Assembly (NCBI RefSeq): GCF_025994435.1
Contig: NZ_BAQK01000005.1
Span: 1 to 64,000, forward strand
DNA length: 64,000 nt
Source of the DNA: Gluconacetobacter johannae
GTDB taxonomy: Bacteria; Pseudomonadota; Alphaproteobacteria; Acetobacterales; Acetobacteraceae
Reading direction: 5' to 3'
The notes under the pieces were generated by a model that was not told the DNA's origin, made no database searches, and was given only the letters and a program-made list of their open reading frames with translations. Each line of letters starts with the position of its first letter. The first letter of the stretch is position 1. The position numbers and the translations under genes were made by a program. This document shows, in pieces, positions 26,187 through 33,432 of this stretch.

Positions 26187-27214
26187 GGATCGGCGGGGGT
26201 GCCAACATCCTTAAAGTTAGACTCTTTTAAGTTAGATTCTAAGTTAAGGGCGTCATAACCGTTTGATTCAATGCCGTGATTCGGCGTTTTCCGCAAACGA
26301 TAGCACGGATGCCGTGGCAGTGATGGCACGGATAAATCCACAACTGATAGCACGGATGAATTCACAGTTTGTCCACAGGAGCCTGTGGATAATTTGACAG
26401 GCGCGAAGGCCAGCGTGTCATTGCCATTGCGGTCGAGGCGCACCGACAGCCGATAGCCCGGAAAAGGCTGACGCTTCGCCATCTCACGCAGTTCGAAGGC
26501 AAAGCGGCGATATGGGGAAAGACTGGCGGATTTTTCGTAGAGATGGCGCAGGCCGAAGGCCCAGCCCGCACGCTGGCGACCGCCATGCTTGCGCACAATG
26601 CGATAGAGCCAGCGCTCCAGGCCGCCTGTGAAGCCAAAATAGGCCGGGTCGATGGTCAGCACGAGCGCGTCATCGAGAACCGCCTGGTAGAACCAGTCGG
26701 GCAGGATTAGCTCGATCACGCGGGTGCGCCCTTCCCGCGCGGTGTGCCGCTTCCATTCGTTGATCCAGGAGAAGCGGTGCAGTTGCCCCTTCCCGGTCTG
26801 CCGGAGCGAGGTCTTGATCGTGGTGGATTGCAGCCGGTCGAACGCCGCTTCCAGCCGCTCATAGTCCCGCGCGCTGTCTCCCCGGCCGATGAAGGTCAGG
26901 ATCTCTCTCGGGCTGGCAACCATCAGCCGCGACGTGCGCCGACCGGCGTCGCGTGCGGCAACGAGATGGCTGGCGGCCCAGATCAGCACGTCAGCATCCC
27001 AGATCGTGGCCATGCCATGTTCGGCTGACGCCTCGACCCGGATGGTGACGTCCTGGGTCCGGTAATCGATCGGGACCATGCGAGGGGATTTGGCGAGGCT
27101 GAAGAACGGGAACGCCATCAGATCCTGTGCATCACGAGGAACAAAATCTCCCGCGATAGCGTGGAAGAGTTCCAATTGCTCGCGCTCGGAGCGTGCTCTG
27201 CCGGGCGGAGGCAT
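26159..27214 (-). CDS. repA: Replication initiator protein A (RepA)
   Basis: A 351 aa initiator of the RPA type: ELFHAIAGDFVPRDAQDLMAFPFFSLAK, IDYRTQDVTIRV, and the LERWLYRIVRKHGG and LYEKSASLSPYRRFAFELREMAKRQ blocks. It would bind iterons and start plasmid replication. The domain ends by about residue 270. The last 80 codons are low-complexity and overlie three 12 bp iterons, DnaA-box-like sites and AT-rich repeats, so the origin appears to lie in the coding tail. Its ATG overlaps the upstream HTH gene stop. Confidence 0.9.
   Translation of the reverse strand: MPPPGRARSEREQLELFHAIAGDFVPRDAQDLMAFPFFSLAKSPRMVPIDYRTQDVTIRVEASAEHGMATIWDADVLIWAASHLVAARDAGRRTSRLMVASPREILTFIGRGDSARDYERLEAAFDRLQSTTIKTSLRQTGKGQLHRFSWINEWKRHTAREGRTRVIELILPDWFYQAVLDDALVLTIDPAYFGFTGGLERWLYRIVRKHGGRQRAGWAFGLRHLYEKSASLSPYRRFAFELREMAKRQPFPGYRLSVRLDRNGNDTLAFAPVKLSTGSCGQTVNSSVLSVVDLSVPSLPRHPCYRLRKTPNHGIESNGYDALNLESNLKESNFKDVGTPADPWKTPGEGR
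26213..26247. repeat. AT-rich direct repeats of AAGTTAG beside the origin
   Basis: AAGTTAG occurs at 26214-26220 and 26229-26235, and AAGTTAA at 26241-26247, with a strongly AT-rich context in otherwise GC-rich DNA. Position next to the iterons suggests the duplex-unwinding region or a partition site for ParA and its partner. This is inference from composition and position. Confidence 0.45.
26299..26392. other. Probable replication origin: three iterons and two DnaA-like boxes
   Basis: The 12-mer GATAGCACGGAT occurs at 26299-26310 and 26346-26357, with a one-mismatch copy (GATGGCACGGAT) at 26322-26333; spacing is 23 and 24 bp, typical of iterons. TGTGGATAA at 26384-26392 is a perfect DnaA box in reverse, and TTGTCCACA at 26369-26377 differs from the consensus by one base. 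The two are arms of the inverted repeat TCCACAGG/CCTGTGGA. All lie within the 3' part of repA. Confidence 0.7.
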
Positions 27215-27498
27215 CAGCGGCGACTCCCGCGTGGCGTCGGCGGGATCAGCGGGCTTTGCCGCGCGGCGGCGGACACCGTGCCGGCGGTCGTGTCGGAGGT
27301 ATGGGCGCGTGCCCCGCTCTCGACCCAGGCCTGCAACTCATCGACCCGATAGACCACGCGGCCGCCGAGCTTCGAGTAACGCGGGCCGGTGCCGTAAATC
27401 CGGTGTTTTTCCAGCGTGCGAATGGACAGTCCGACGAAGCGCGAGGCATCGGGCGTGCGCAGATAGCGCGGCGGCAGATCGCTGTAATTGGCGGACAT
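27214..27498 (-). CDS. AlpA/excisionase-type helix-turn-helix protein
   Basis: A 94 aa DNA-binding protein. The HTH_17-type domain covers residues 8-58: YLRTPDASRFVGLSIRTLEKHRIYGTGPRYSKLGGRVVYRVDELQAWVES. The tail is Ser/Thr/Pro-rich. The start is taken at the ATG at 27498, directly before the domain. It overlaps repA by an ATGA and lies first in the repA-parA transcript, so it probably regulates replication genes. Confidence 0.88.
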   Translation of the reverse strand: MSANYSDLPPRYLRTPDASRFVGLSIRTLEKHRIYGTGPRYSKLGGRVVYRVDELQAWVESGARAHTSDTTAGTVSAAARQSPLIPPTPRGSRR

Positions 27499-27687
27499 GA
27501 GGTGGCTCCGTGATCGCTGTCTGGGGCCGCGGGACAAATGCGGCCGACGTGGATCACGGTTGTGGATTGGGGAAGACGGACATAGGGCGATGTCGCTGGG
27601 CAACGAGATCGCCCTGGTGATGGCATCGCCGTCGCCAGCGATTGTCAGTCGCTTCGATCAGCGCCAGTCCGGTTCTGAACCTAAAAC

Positions 27688-27737
27688 TTAGCTAATTGGA
27701 TTACTTTCTTGACGAGAGGCTCAGGATAGGATTAGTT
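27688..27737 (+). promoter_or_regulatory. Putative promoter/operator of the ArsR-type operon
   Basis: The palindrome TTAGCTAA (27688-27695) and a related TTAGTTAG (27732-27739) flank a TTGACG -35-like hexamer at 27709-27714, with a weak -10 candidate 17 bp later. The start codon of the ArsR-type regulator follows at 27744. Such regulators usually repress their own operon; the palindrome is a reasonable operator candidate. Confidence 0.35.
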
Positions 27738-27743
27738 AGCCAT

Positions 27744-28085
27744 ATGGCTCATCTTGATCGCATCTTTCATTCCCTGTCGGATAGCACCCGTCGCGCGGTC
27801 ATTGCGCAGCTTGCTCATGGCCCGGCCAGCGTCGGCGATCTGGCGCAACGCCATAGCATGGCGCTGCCCAGCTTCATGAAACATGTCCGCGTGCTGGAAG
27901 AGAGCGAGATCGTCGTCTCCCGCAAAATGGGGCGCGTGCGCATGTGCCAACTGCGTCCCGATGCGCTCACGATTGCGCAAGGCTGGCTCGAACGGGAGCG
28001 TCGCATTTGGGAATCCCGCCTGGATCGGCTGGATTCTTTCGTCGAAACACTGGCTGAACAGGACAATGCCCATGGACATGAATGA
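27744..28085 (+). CDS. ArsR-family transcriptional regulator
   Basis: A 113 aa winged-helix regulator: LDRIFHSLSDSTRRAVIAQLAHGPASVGDLAQRHSMALPSFMKHVRVLEESEIV is the standard ArsR helix-turn-helix, followed by a wing with KMGRVRMCQL. The metal-binding Cys pattern of true ArsR/SmtB is not evident. It belongs to the subgroup paired with an AHSA1 protein, and overlaps the next gene by 14 bp. The pair lies between replication genes and DUF2285 genes, and so looks like cargo. Confidence 0.9.
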   Translation: MAHLDRIFHSLSDSTRRAVIAQLAHGPASVGDLAQRHSMALPSFMKHVRVLEESEIVVSRKMGRVRMCQLRPDALTIAQGWLERERRIWESRLDRLDSFVETLAEQDNAHGHE

Positions 28086-28539
28086 CCAACTCGACCTCGT
28101 TCTCGAACGCACGGTCAAGGCCAGCCCGGCCCAACTGTGGCGTGCCTGGACGGAACCGGACCTACTGAAGCAATGGTTCGCGCCACGGCCATATGGCGTG
28201 GCCAAGGCCGAAATCGACCTTGTGCCGGGCGGCGCGTTCAATGTGGTGATGCGGTCGCCGGAGGGCGTGGTTTTTCCTGAAAAGCCGGGGTGTATCCTTG
28301 TGGTTGAGCCGGAGCGGCGTCTGGTCTGGACTGACGGTCTGGGCCCGCAGTTCCGACCGAATGCCGAAGCCTTCATGACGGCGGAGATCACGATGGAGCC
28401 AGTGCCCGGCGGCACGCGTTATCGCGCCCTCGTACGCCACAAGAACGCGCAGGATCGGGCGAAGCACGAAGAAATGGGGTTCTTCCAGGGATGGGGCACC
28501 TGCCTGACCCAGTTGGAGGAACTTGCCGCGCAGATCTGA
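28072..28539 (+). CDS. SRPBCC/AHSA1-like protein
   Basis: A 155 aa START/Bet v1-fold protein (AHSA1 subgroup): LERTVKASPAQLWRAWTEPDLLKQWFAP at the start, GGAFNVVMRSPEG in the middle, and a C-terminal helix with HEEMGFFQGWGTCLTQLEELA. These proteins bind hydrophobic ligands and are nearly always co-transcribed with an ArsR-type regulator, as here. The ligand cannot be deduced. Two Met codons close together (28072, 28078) are both possible starts. Confidence 0.88.
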   Translation: MDMNDQLDLVLERTVKASPAQLWRAWTEPDLLKQWFAPRPYGVAKAEIDLVPGGAFNVVMRSPEGVVFPEKPGCILVVEPERRLVWTDGLGPQFRPNAEAFMTAEITMEPVPGGTRYRALVRHKNAQDRAKHEEMGFFQGWGTCLTQLEELAAQI

Positions 28540-28590
28540 ACTAAAGCTGCGACGGCTCGCTGCCCTCGACAAAAAGAGTAACCGTGAACC

Positions 28591-28651
28591 AGCGGCCTCA
28601 AGGTAACCGACCGCTATCGGGCAGATTTGTCCCGATAGCGGATAGGCCGCT
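28591..28651. repeat. Bipartite perfect inverted repeat downstream of the AHSA1 gene
   Basis: The inner arms CCGCTATCGGG (28611-28621) and CCCGATAGCGG (28631-28641) are a perfect 11 bp inverted repeat with a 9-base loop. Outside them, AGCGGCCT (28591-28598) pairs with AGGCCGCT (28644-28651), another perfect 8 bp. No T-run follows, so it is not a standard terminator. It could fold as a two-part hairpin or serve as a recombination or transposon-end site at a cargo boundary. Confidence 0.6.
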
Positions 28652-28683
28652 GCCCACGGGTGCAGATGTTTGGGCGACGATCG

Positions 28684-29455
28684 CTACACCCGTCCTCTAT
28701 AAGGATGCAACAACAGGCGCCGATAGCCGCCCCTTACCATTCCCTGCCCGAGTTGCACCAACCGCTTGATGCGATCACGCGCGTCATGCGAGATCCAGGA
28801 TCGATCTGACAGATCGATCCCACCGGGCAGAATGCAGGCCAAATCACGGTAAGAAGCCCCCTCTGCCCGACCGTCCAGAGCACGGAGCGCAAGGATCAGC
28901 CGTCTGGTCCGTTCGGACGACAGGGTAGCCGGATTGGGGCCAGGGCGCCTGCCTGTCATCGCACGCCAGAGCCGTAAAGCAGCCTGGACGCGCACTTCGA
29001 ACAGCGCGTCGAACGGCAAGACGACAGACGGCATATCCATGCCGGCCGCCACAACATGCAGGCGGAGAAGAGCACCTGAACGCTGGATCAGCACGTCACC
29101 CGTCTGATCTGCTGACACTCCGATGAACACGGAGGCGAGCGGTGGGTGATCCGGGTCAGCCAGACCGGCCGGAAGATCCGCCAGCGCGATCACGCCCGGC
29201 AGCACCGCAGCGGTCCATAAGGCAGAGCGCGGGTTCAAGGCAGTGCGCACACTTTCGAAATCGCAACCCCCAGCGCCGGGCGAACGCCTCGGCATCCGGC
29301 TGCATCAGGACGCCCCGGCGCAGAGCGCGCTGAAGCGTCGCCCGCTCGCGCATGAAGTCACGATTACGGCTGACAAACTGCAAGGCAAAGGCAGGGGCGT
29401 CGAGCGACCGCAGGCCCTCATACGCGCCCGCCGACCGCCAGGTGGCGCGGCTCAT
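28684..29455 (-). CDS. DUF6499-DUF2285 protein, apparently frameshifted
   Basis: The 5' part (from ATG 29455) is a DUF6499-type domain: MSRATWRSAGAYEGLRSL, then FALQFVSRNRDFM and AEAFARRWGLRF. After this its frame soon loses similarity and stops at 29156. A +1 shift near 29256 leads into a frame with ALNPRSALWTAAVLPGVIALADLP and a C-terminal DUF2285 HTH-like domain ending at 28684. In related elements the two domains are often one protein. I read this as a single gene with a one-base insertion, though two separate genes are possible. Confidence 0.6.
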
Positions 29456-29587
29456 GGCGTCGTCTCCATTGCGTAACGGGTGGGAGCAGGGCAAGCACTT
29501 GCTCGCGAGAGTATGCCAGCCCATCCCGGCGCCCGCTACGCCCCGGCGATGCAACAGGTCTTGCGCGCTGCGCAACGATCCCGGATG

Positions 29588-29866
29588 TCAGTGAGGTGCG
29601 CCGCCCCGCAGGAGATGCTGGTAGCCATGCTCGGTCATCCAGTGCGCCCGCGCCAGATGGCTGTGCCAGCAGCGGTGGACACCATCGGGATCGGCCGCCG
29701 GGTCGCGGTGGAGCACGATCCGGGCGACCTCGCGCCAGTCGGCACCGCCAGCCTCGGCGTCCAGCAGGCGGAGATAGGTGATCAGATGCTGTTCGTCATA
29801 GCCGGTGAGACAGGACGCTTCCGGAGCGCTGTCGGCGACGGGCGGGTCGAGTGGGGGCTTCTGCAT
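29588..29866 (-). CDS. DUF2285 family protein
   Basis: A 92 aa protein of the type annotated as DUF2285 in alphaproteobacterial mobile elements: YDEQHLITYLRLLDAEAGGADWREVARIVLHRDPAADP, then HLARAHWMTEHGYQHLLRGG. The same family often lies beside DUF6499/DUF2285 genes and the relaxase and rep genes. A DNA-binding regulatory role has been proposed for the family; nothing more can be read here. Confidence 0.8.
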   Translation of the reverse strand: MQKPPLDPPVADSAPEASCLTGYDEQHLITYLRLLDAEAGGADWREVARIVLHRDPAADPDGVHRCWHSHLARAHWMTEHGYQHLLRGGAPH

Positions 29867-29877
29867 GGGAGAGCCGA

Positions 29878-30162
29878 TCAGGTCGAGGAACGAACGCGAC
29901 GCACCCTACCCTGCCGCGTTTCGGTGCCGGAAGTCTCGTTAAGAAACATGACGCCGCGCCCTTGTCCGGACTCGATGAACAGGATGCCCGCCGCCTCCAG
30001 TGCGCGGCGGACCTGGTCGATCGTGCCCTCATGGACACCGAGCCCGCGCTCGGATTCGAGACGCTTCAGCGCGGTCAATGCTACAAGGGCCTCTTCGGCG
30101 AGCCGTTCCTGCGTCCAGTTCAGGAGTGCCCGCGCCGCCCTTACCTGTCGGCCAGTGATCAT
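29878..30162 (-). CDS. XRE-family transcriptional regulator
   Basis: A 94 aa protein with a classic Cro/cI helix-turn-helix in residues 1-45 (GRQVRAARALLNWTQERLAEEALVALTALKRLESERG), then an EGTIDQVRRALEAAGILFI segment and a short basic tail. It is first in a minus-strand block with two DUF2285-type genes. A perfect palindrome, CGACTATATTAGTCG, lies 43 bp upstream, and near copies occur in at least three other intergenic regions, so this protein may be an element-wide regulator. Confidence 0.9.
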   Translation of the reverse strand: MITGRQVRAARALLNWTQERLAEEALVALTALKRLESERGLGVHEGTIDQVRRALEAAGILFIESGQGRGVMFLNETSGTETRQGRVRRVRSST

Positions 30163-30204
30163 CCACGATCACATCCGACAAGAAACGGGCGCACACCAGA
30201 AATA

Positions 30205-30219
30205 CGACTATATTAGTCG
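30205..30219. promoter_or_regulatory. Palindromic operator candidate, copy 1
   Basis: CGACTATATTAGTCG is a 15 bp palindrome with perfect 7-base arms around a central base, 43 bp upstream of the XRE regulator start. Similar sites are at 31797-31811 (one mismatch on the opposite strand), 32399-32413 and 54444-54458. Autoregulation by the XRE protein is the simplest reading. Confidence 0.55.
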
Positions 30220-30342
30220 CTTAAAGGCAGTTCAAGCGTATTTTTTCAAGGCGTGCCGCGTTCCGAATCGGTCGGCTGGTCCTCGCCGAGATCGGTGCCG
30301 TTCCTTGCTGGAACCCACCGACGTCCCTTGAGGGAGAGAAAA

Positions 30343-30366
30343 CCCCGCCCGGAGAGCCGGGCGGGG
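30343..30366 (-). terminator. Rho-independent terminator after DUF736
   Basis: Arms CCCCGCCCGG (30343-30352) and CCGGGCGGGG (30357-30366) form a perfect 10 bp stem with a 4-base loop; on the minus strand it is followed by TTTTCTC. It lies 10 bp beyond the DUF736 stop, so it ends that transcript. Confidence 0.85.
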
Positions 30367-30376
30367 CCGAGGCGGC

Positions 30377-30703
30377 TCACTCCCCGTTGCGCCGCCCGTT
30401 GGGCCGGGACCAGATCAGGCTGTAATCCTCGCCATCCTCGTCCCGGAACAGGTTGGCGTAGATCGGCGCGTTGAAGCTCGGATCGTCCAGCTTGACCGAG
30501 AGATAGTCGCGGCCCTCGTTGGAGGTCTTCTTCCACGCTGCCCCGATTTCGATCCGGCCGACGAAGACCCGGTGGCTGGGCGCATTGTCGTTGCTCCGGT
30601 TGGCTTCGGCGACGAAGCGGACGTTCTTCGTCTGGAGGGACAGGGTGACGATCTCGCCCTGGATCTCGTTGCCGACCTTCTTGAAGGAACCGATGTTGGC
30701 CAT
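30377..30703 (-). CDS. DUF736 family protein (copy 2)
   Basis: A 108 aa protein, MANIGSFKKVG at the start, then APSHRVFVGRIEIGAAWKKTSNEGRDYLSVKLDDPSF and ANLFRDEDGEDYSLIWSRP. It is clearly paralogous to the copy at 23205-23543 but more typical of the family. It has its own terminator (30343-30366) and a long structured leader region upstream, so it appears to be independently and probably strongly transcribed. Function unknown; the family is tied to conjugative elements. Confidence 0.92.
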   Translation of the reverse strand: MANIGSFKKVGNEIQGEIVTLSLQTKNVRFVAEANRSNDNAPSHRVFVGRIEIGAAWKKTSNEGRDYLSVKLDDPSFNAPIYANLFRDEDGEDYSLIWSRPNGRRNGE

Positions 30704-31258
30704 GTGACTTCTCCTGCTGTTATCGGGCGGCGACCACCGCGACCTCGATGGCGATCGTCCGCCCGAGGGCGAGCGACCGGGCACCCGCTTGCGGGCCGGA
30801 GCACCGCGCAGGACGGCGGCGGCAGGACTTTCTTGCCTCGCGAGGAATGGCGCCCTGGCGCCAGGGGAAGAAAGTCCTGACGACGGCGTTGCCCCAGGGC
30901 GATCGAGGCGAAGCCGACCTCGGGCAGATCAGGCCAGGAGAGGACGGGGTGGTCGTTGCCTCACAGCATCTCCGGGAGAAATGTGGCTGACCGGCGTGTT
31001 CCCCCGTCAGGTCGCGCGAAGAGACAGGCCAGGCTCCATGCGATTCCGGCAGGACGCTGCGCGATCCCGTCTTTTGACGAAGGCGACACCAGGGTAATGC
31101 GCCGGTTGCTGCTGTCTTAGCGCCGGAAGGATGGAACTGGGGCGGTGGCAGAAACTCTCCCAGCCGAGCGGCCGCGTTCCCGGTCAGGATCACGCCGGAT
31201 GATCCGGGGCCTTGATGCCCCGATCGCCTCCATGACGGCCGGAACAGGGAAGCGCGGC
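30704..31258. other. Intergenic region with a structured repeat; no gene seen
   Basis: No convincing coding frame in 555 bp. A long minus-strand open frame across it is Arg-rich and out of phase with real genes, so it is rejected. The notable content is the folded inverted-repeat element at 30823-30879. The segment probably holds the DUF736 promoter and leader. Confidence 0.6.
30823..30879. repeat. Cruciform-like element: 12 bp stem enclosing two hairpins
   Basis: CAGGACTTTCTT (30823-30834) and AAGAAAGTCCTG (30868-30879) are perfect complements. Inside are the palindrome CCTCGCGAGG (30836-30845) and the hairpin TGGCGCC-CT-GGCGCCA (30848-30863). The whole would fold into a three-way junction as RNA or single-stranded DNA. 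It lies 120-176 bp upstream of DUF736. It could be a leader RNA, a transfer-origin or single-strand origin, or a mobile repeat. Confidence 0.65.
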
Positions 31259-31738
31259 CTATGCCTGTCCGGTCGGATCGATCAGCGCGCGACCGGGGAG
31301 CGTGCCATCCTCGGCATGAGCCGGCGTCGCCGGCGGGAGTTCCGCGCCGATCCGCACCCAGGCCGTGCCACCGACAAGGGCCGCGCCGATCACGGCGAAG
31401 ATGTGCCGCCAGAAAGAGGACGGGACGCAGAGCTGCGATACGTCGAGCATGGCGCAGTAGCCGGCGATAACGGCGGGAATGGTGTAGAGCAAGCCGAGTG
31501 CCATCCTGAACCAGACGATGGGCACCATCGCAAACGCCATTTGCCCGGCAGCCTGCGTCGCCGCGCCGGCGACGATGCCGATCAGGATCGCGCCGGGATA
31601 ACCCGCGCCGGTATGCAGGCCGCCGAAGAAGGCGTTGAGCCCGACATAGAAGGGCAGCGCGTAAACGGCGACCACGAAGATCAGCCAGCAGAAAAGACCG
31701 AGAGCGGACAGGAGGATGAAGGGCGCGAAGATAACCAT
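31259..31738 (-). CDS. Multi-pass membrane protein, unknown
   Basis: A 159 aa protein with about four transmembrane helices: residues 3-30 (FAPFILLSALGLFCWLIFVV), 45-70, 72-95 (VPIVWFRMALGLLYTIPAVIAG) and 108-126. A polar C-terminal tail of about 30 residues follows. No recognised domain. It occurs among backbone genes, with one of the repeated palindromes 59 bp upstream, so it may share regulation with the XRE operon. A role in transfer or entry exclusion is possible but not shown. Confidence 0.75.
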   Translation of the reverse strand: MVIFAPFILLSALGLFCWLIFVVAVYALPFYVGLNAFFGGLHTGAGYPGAILIGIVAGAATQAAGQMAFAMVPIVWFRMALGLLYTIPAVIAGYCAMLDVSQLCVPSSFWRHIFAVIGAALVGGTAWVRIGAELPPATPAHAEDGTLPGRALIDPTGQA

Positions 31739-31796
31739 CTGCGATCTCCGTTGTACAGGATTGGATGATCGCGCTTTCCACTACCTCCCCAGCGCA

Positions 31797-31811
31797 CGAC
31801 TAATATAGACG
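31797..31811. promoter_or_regulatory. Palindromic operator candidate, copy 2
   Basis: CGACTAATATAGACG here reads CGTCTATATTAGTCG on the minus strand, one mismatch from copy 1. It is 59 bp upstream of the membrane-protein start at 31738. Confidence 0.5.
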
Positions 31812-31897
31812 CTTTGAGCGCAAGATTCCATCAGGAAGTTACGGCAACGGAGAGAACACAAGCCCACAGGCGGGGCCGCACGCCCAAAGGTCAGAAA

Positions 31898-31918
31898 GCT
31901 CCCGCGTCATGCGGGAGC
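31898..31918 (-). terminator. Terminator overlapping the stop codon of the small 31907 gene
   Basis: GCTCCCGC (31898-31905) and GCGGGAGC (31911-31918) form an 8 bp stem with a 5-base loop; on the minus strand TTTC follows. The stop codon of the 52 aa gene lies in the loop region, so translation ends inside the hairpin. Confidence 0.6.
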
Positions 31919-32065
31919 CTCCTCGTCGGCAGCCCGGTCGCGTTCCGCCTGCCGGGCAATCGCCGCCGCGAGTTCGGCCTCGATCGCCGCCCGCTCCCGG
32001 CGGGTGAGATGGAAGCTGGTGAGTTCGGCGCGCAGTTGCTGGATGGTGTCGTACAGCGTGGTCAT
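31907..32065 (-). CDS. Small coiled-coil protein
   Basis: A 52 aa protein beginning MTTLYDTIQQLRAELTS and continuing with a single amphipathic helix rich in Ala, Glu and Arg (RRERAAIEAELAAAIARQAERDRAADEE). The ATG has an AGGAGCAG-like ribosome-binding site. Small proteins of this appearance are common in alphaproteobacterial conjugative elements, but the function is unknown. A terminator overlaps its stop, which supports it being a real gene. Confidence 0.7.
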   Translation of the reverse strand: MTTLYDTIQQLRAELTSFHLTRRERAAIEAELAAAIARQAERDRAADEEAPA

Positions 32066-32398
32066 TGTCCTGCTCCTTTCGTTTTGAAGACAGGACAGAC
32101 GGGTCATGCGGGGACGGGCCGGGTCGTGGATCGCCCTTGGGCGACCGGCTTGCCGGTGGGTGGGGGAGCCGATTTTGTTGAACGGGGCAAGGAAAGCAGC
32201 GCGCTCTTGCGTTCGGCAAAATTGGGGGCACCGCCCGTCCACGACGCGGTTCGGCCACGCATGGTAGGATGGGAAGTCTGAAGAGACGGCCCCTCTTCGC
32301 CACGCGGGGCAGAAACCTGCCCAGGCCAGTCGCGTTGGTAGAGCGTTCAGGGTCGGCGCAGATGAACGTGTCATCCGCAATGCCGTTCGGACAAAATG

Positions 32399-32413
32399 CG
32401 ACTTCTATAGTCG
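32399..32413. promoter_or_regulatory. Palindromic operator candidate, copy 3
   Basis: CGACTTCTATAGTCG matches copy 1 at the outer arms (CGACT and TAGTCG), with a different centre. It lies in the 767 bp region between the small 31907 gene and the glutathione S-transferase, which otherwise holds only the NepR-like segment. Confidence 0.45.
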
Positions 32414-32622
32414 CCAATCGCATAGCGATTGAAAGCACCGCGTGCTATCGTGAAGGCGGCGCTTTGAGGTGCATCTTCCTTGTGCAACACCCAGGCGAGG
32501 TCCGGCAGCCCACGAGGAAAGATGTCTTTTATAACGGCGTATAGAAAGGGCGCTTTCATGCCTGATGATGGCACGCTGCACGTGGTCCGAGGTCGGCAGT
32601 GGGACTGTAGCGGACCACGTCC

Positions 32623-32832
32623 TTGTCCTTGACCGGATACACGCCACAGTCCGCCCAGGCGGCTGCATTCCGGGAACAGGCCTTGAAGGCTTGGCTAGAG
32701 GGCGCTTTACGACGCACATTTGACAGCGTGACAAAAGAGCCGATTCCGGAAGCACTTTTGCAACTGGTCGGTACGTCCTATTCTCCTCTGACAGAGGCTG
32801 GAACACGATCCAGAGCAACAGGGGAGCACGTC
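32623..32832 (+). pseudogene. NepR-like segment in frame with the downstream GST
   Basis: The frame from a TTG at 32623 reads AFREQALKAWLEGALRRTFDSVTKEPIPEALLQLV, which resembles the conserved core of NepR, the anti-sigma factor of the alphaproteobacterial general stress response (LR..YD.V..EPIP..LL.LL). No stop separates it from the glutathione S-transferase ATG at 32833. It is more likely a NepR gene that lost its end in a recombination event than a real fusion, as the linker looks unstructured. Confidence 0.45.
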
Positions 32833-33432
32833 ATGGCACAGTGTGTGCTGTATAATTGCGGGCCATCCGGAAACTGCTACAAAGTCCGCCTGTTCGCATC
32901 GCTTGCCGGCATTCCGCTGAAGATCCTGGAGGTGGACCTGGCCGGAGGCGAGCACAAACAATCCGCGTTCACGGCGTTGAATCCGTGGCAGCAGGTGCCG
33001 GTACTACAGGACGGCGCAGTCGTCCTCTGGGATTCCCAGGCGATCCTGGTCTATCTGGCGGAAAGATACGCAGAACCGGAATGGTGTCCGCCCGACCCGC
33101 TGTCGCGGGCCCAGATCACGCAATGGCTTTCGGTCAGCGCCAATGAGATCCAGCATGGTCCGGCCGATGCGCGGCTGGTGCGCAAATTCGGGTATCAATT
33201 GAATTACGATCAGGCTGTGCGGCTCTCGGCGCACGTCCTGGCGACGATCAATACGCACCTCACGGATCGCGACTGGCTGGCCCTGCGCGGGCCCAGCATC
33301 GCCGACTGTGCGGCCTATCCTTATATTGCGCTCGCCCCGGAAGGAGGGATCGACCTGGAACCATATGGTGCGATCCGCGCATGGATGGCGCAGATTGAAG
33401 CCCTGCCAGGCTATATTCCCATGGGGTCCTAA
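32833..33432 (+). CDS. Glutathione S-transferase family protein (copy 1)
   Basis: A 199 aa glutathione S-transferase. The N-terminal thioredoxin-fold domain has SGNCYKVRLF and the Ser/Asp glutathione-binding loop WDSQAILVYLAERY (about residues 65-80); the C-terminal helical domain has the capping-box motif SIADCAAYPYIALAPEGGIDL. It would detoxify electrophiles with glutathione. ATG 32833 is used because it precedes the domain directly. It is clearly paralogous to the gene at 62978-63571. Confidence 0.93.
   Translation: MAQCVLYNCGPSGNCYKVRLFASLAGIPLKILEVDLAGGEHKQSAFTALNPWQQVPVLQDGAVVLWDSQAILVYLAERYAEPEWCPPDPLSRAQITQWLSVSANEIQHGPADARLVRKFGYQLNYDQAVRLSAHVLATINTHLTDRDWLALRGPSIADCAAYPYIALAPEGGIDLEPYGAIRAWMAQIEALPGYIPMGS

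Noticed and set aside
30720..31781. 353-codon minus-strand frame over the 30.7-31.7 kb region
   Set aside because: It overlaps the real membrane-protein gene in another frame and crosses the structured repeat; very Arg-rich and without domain.
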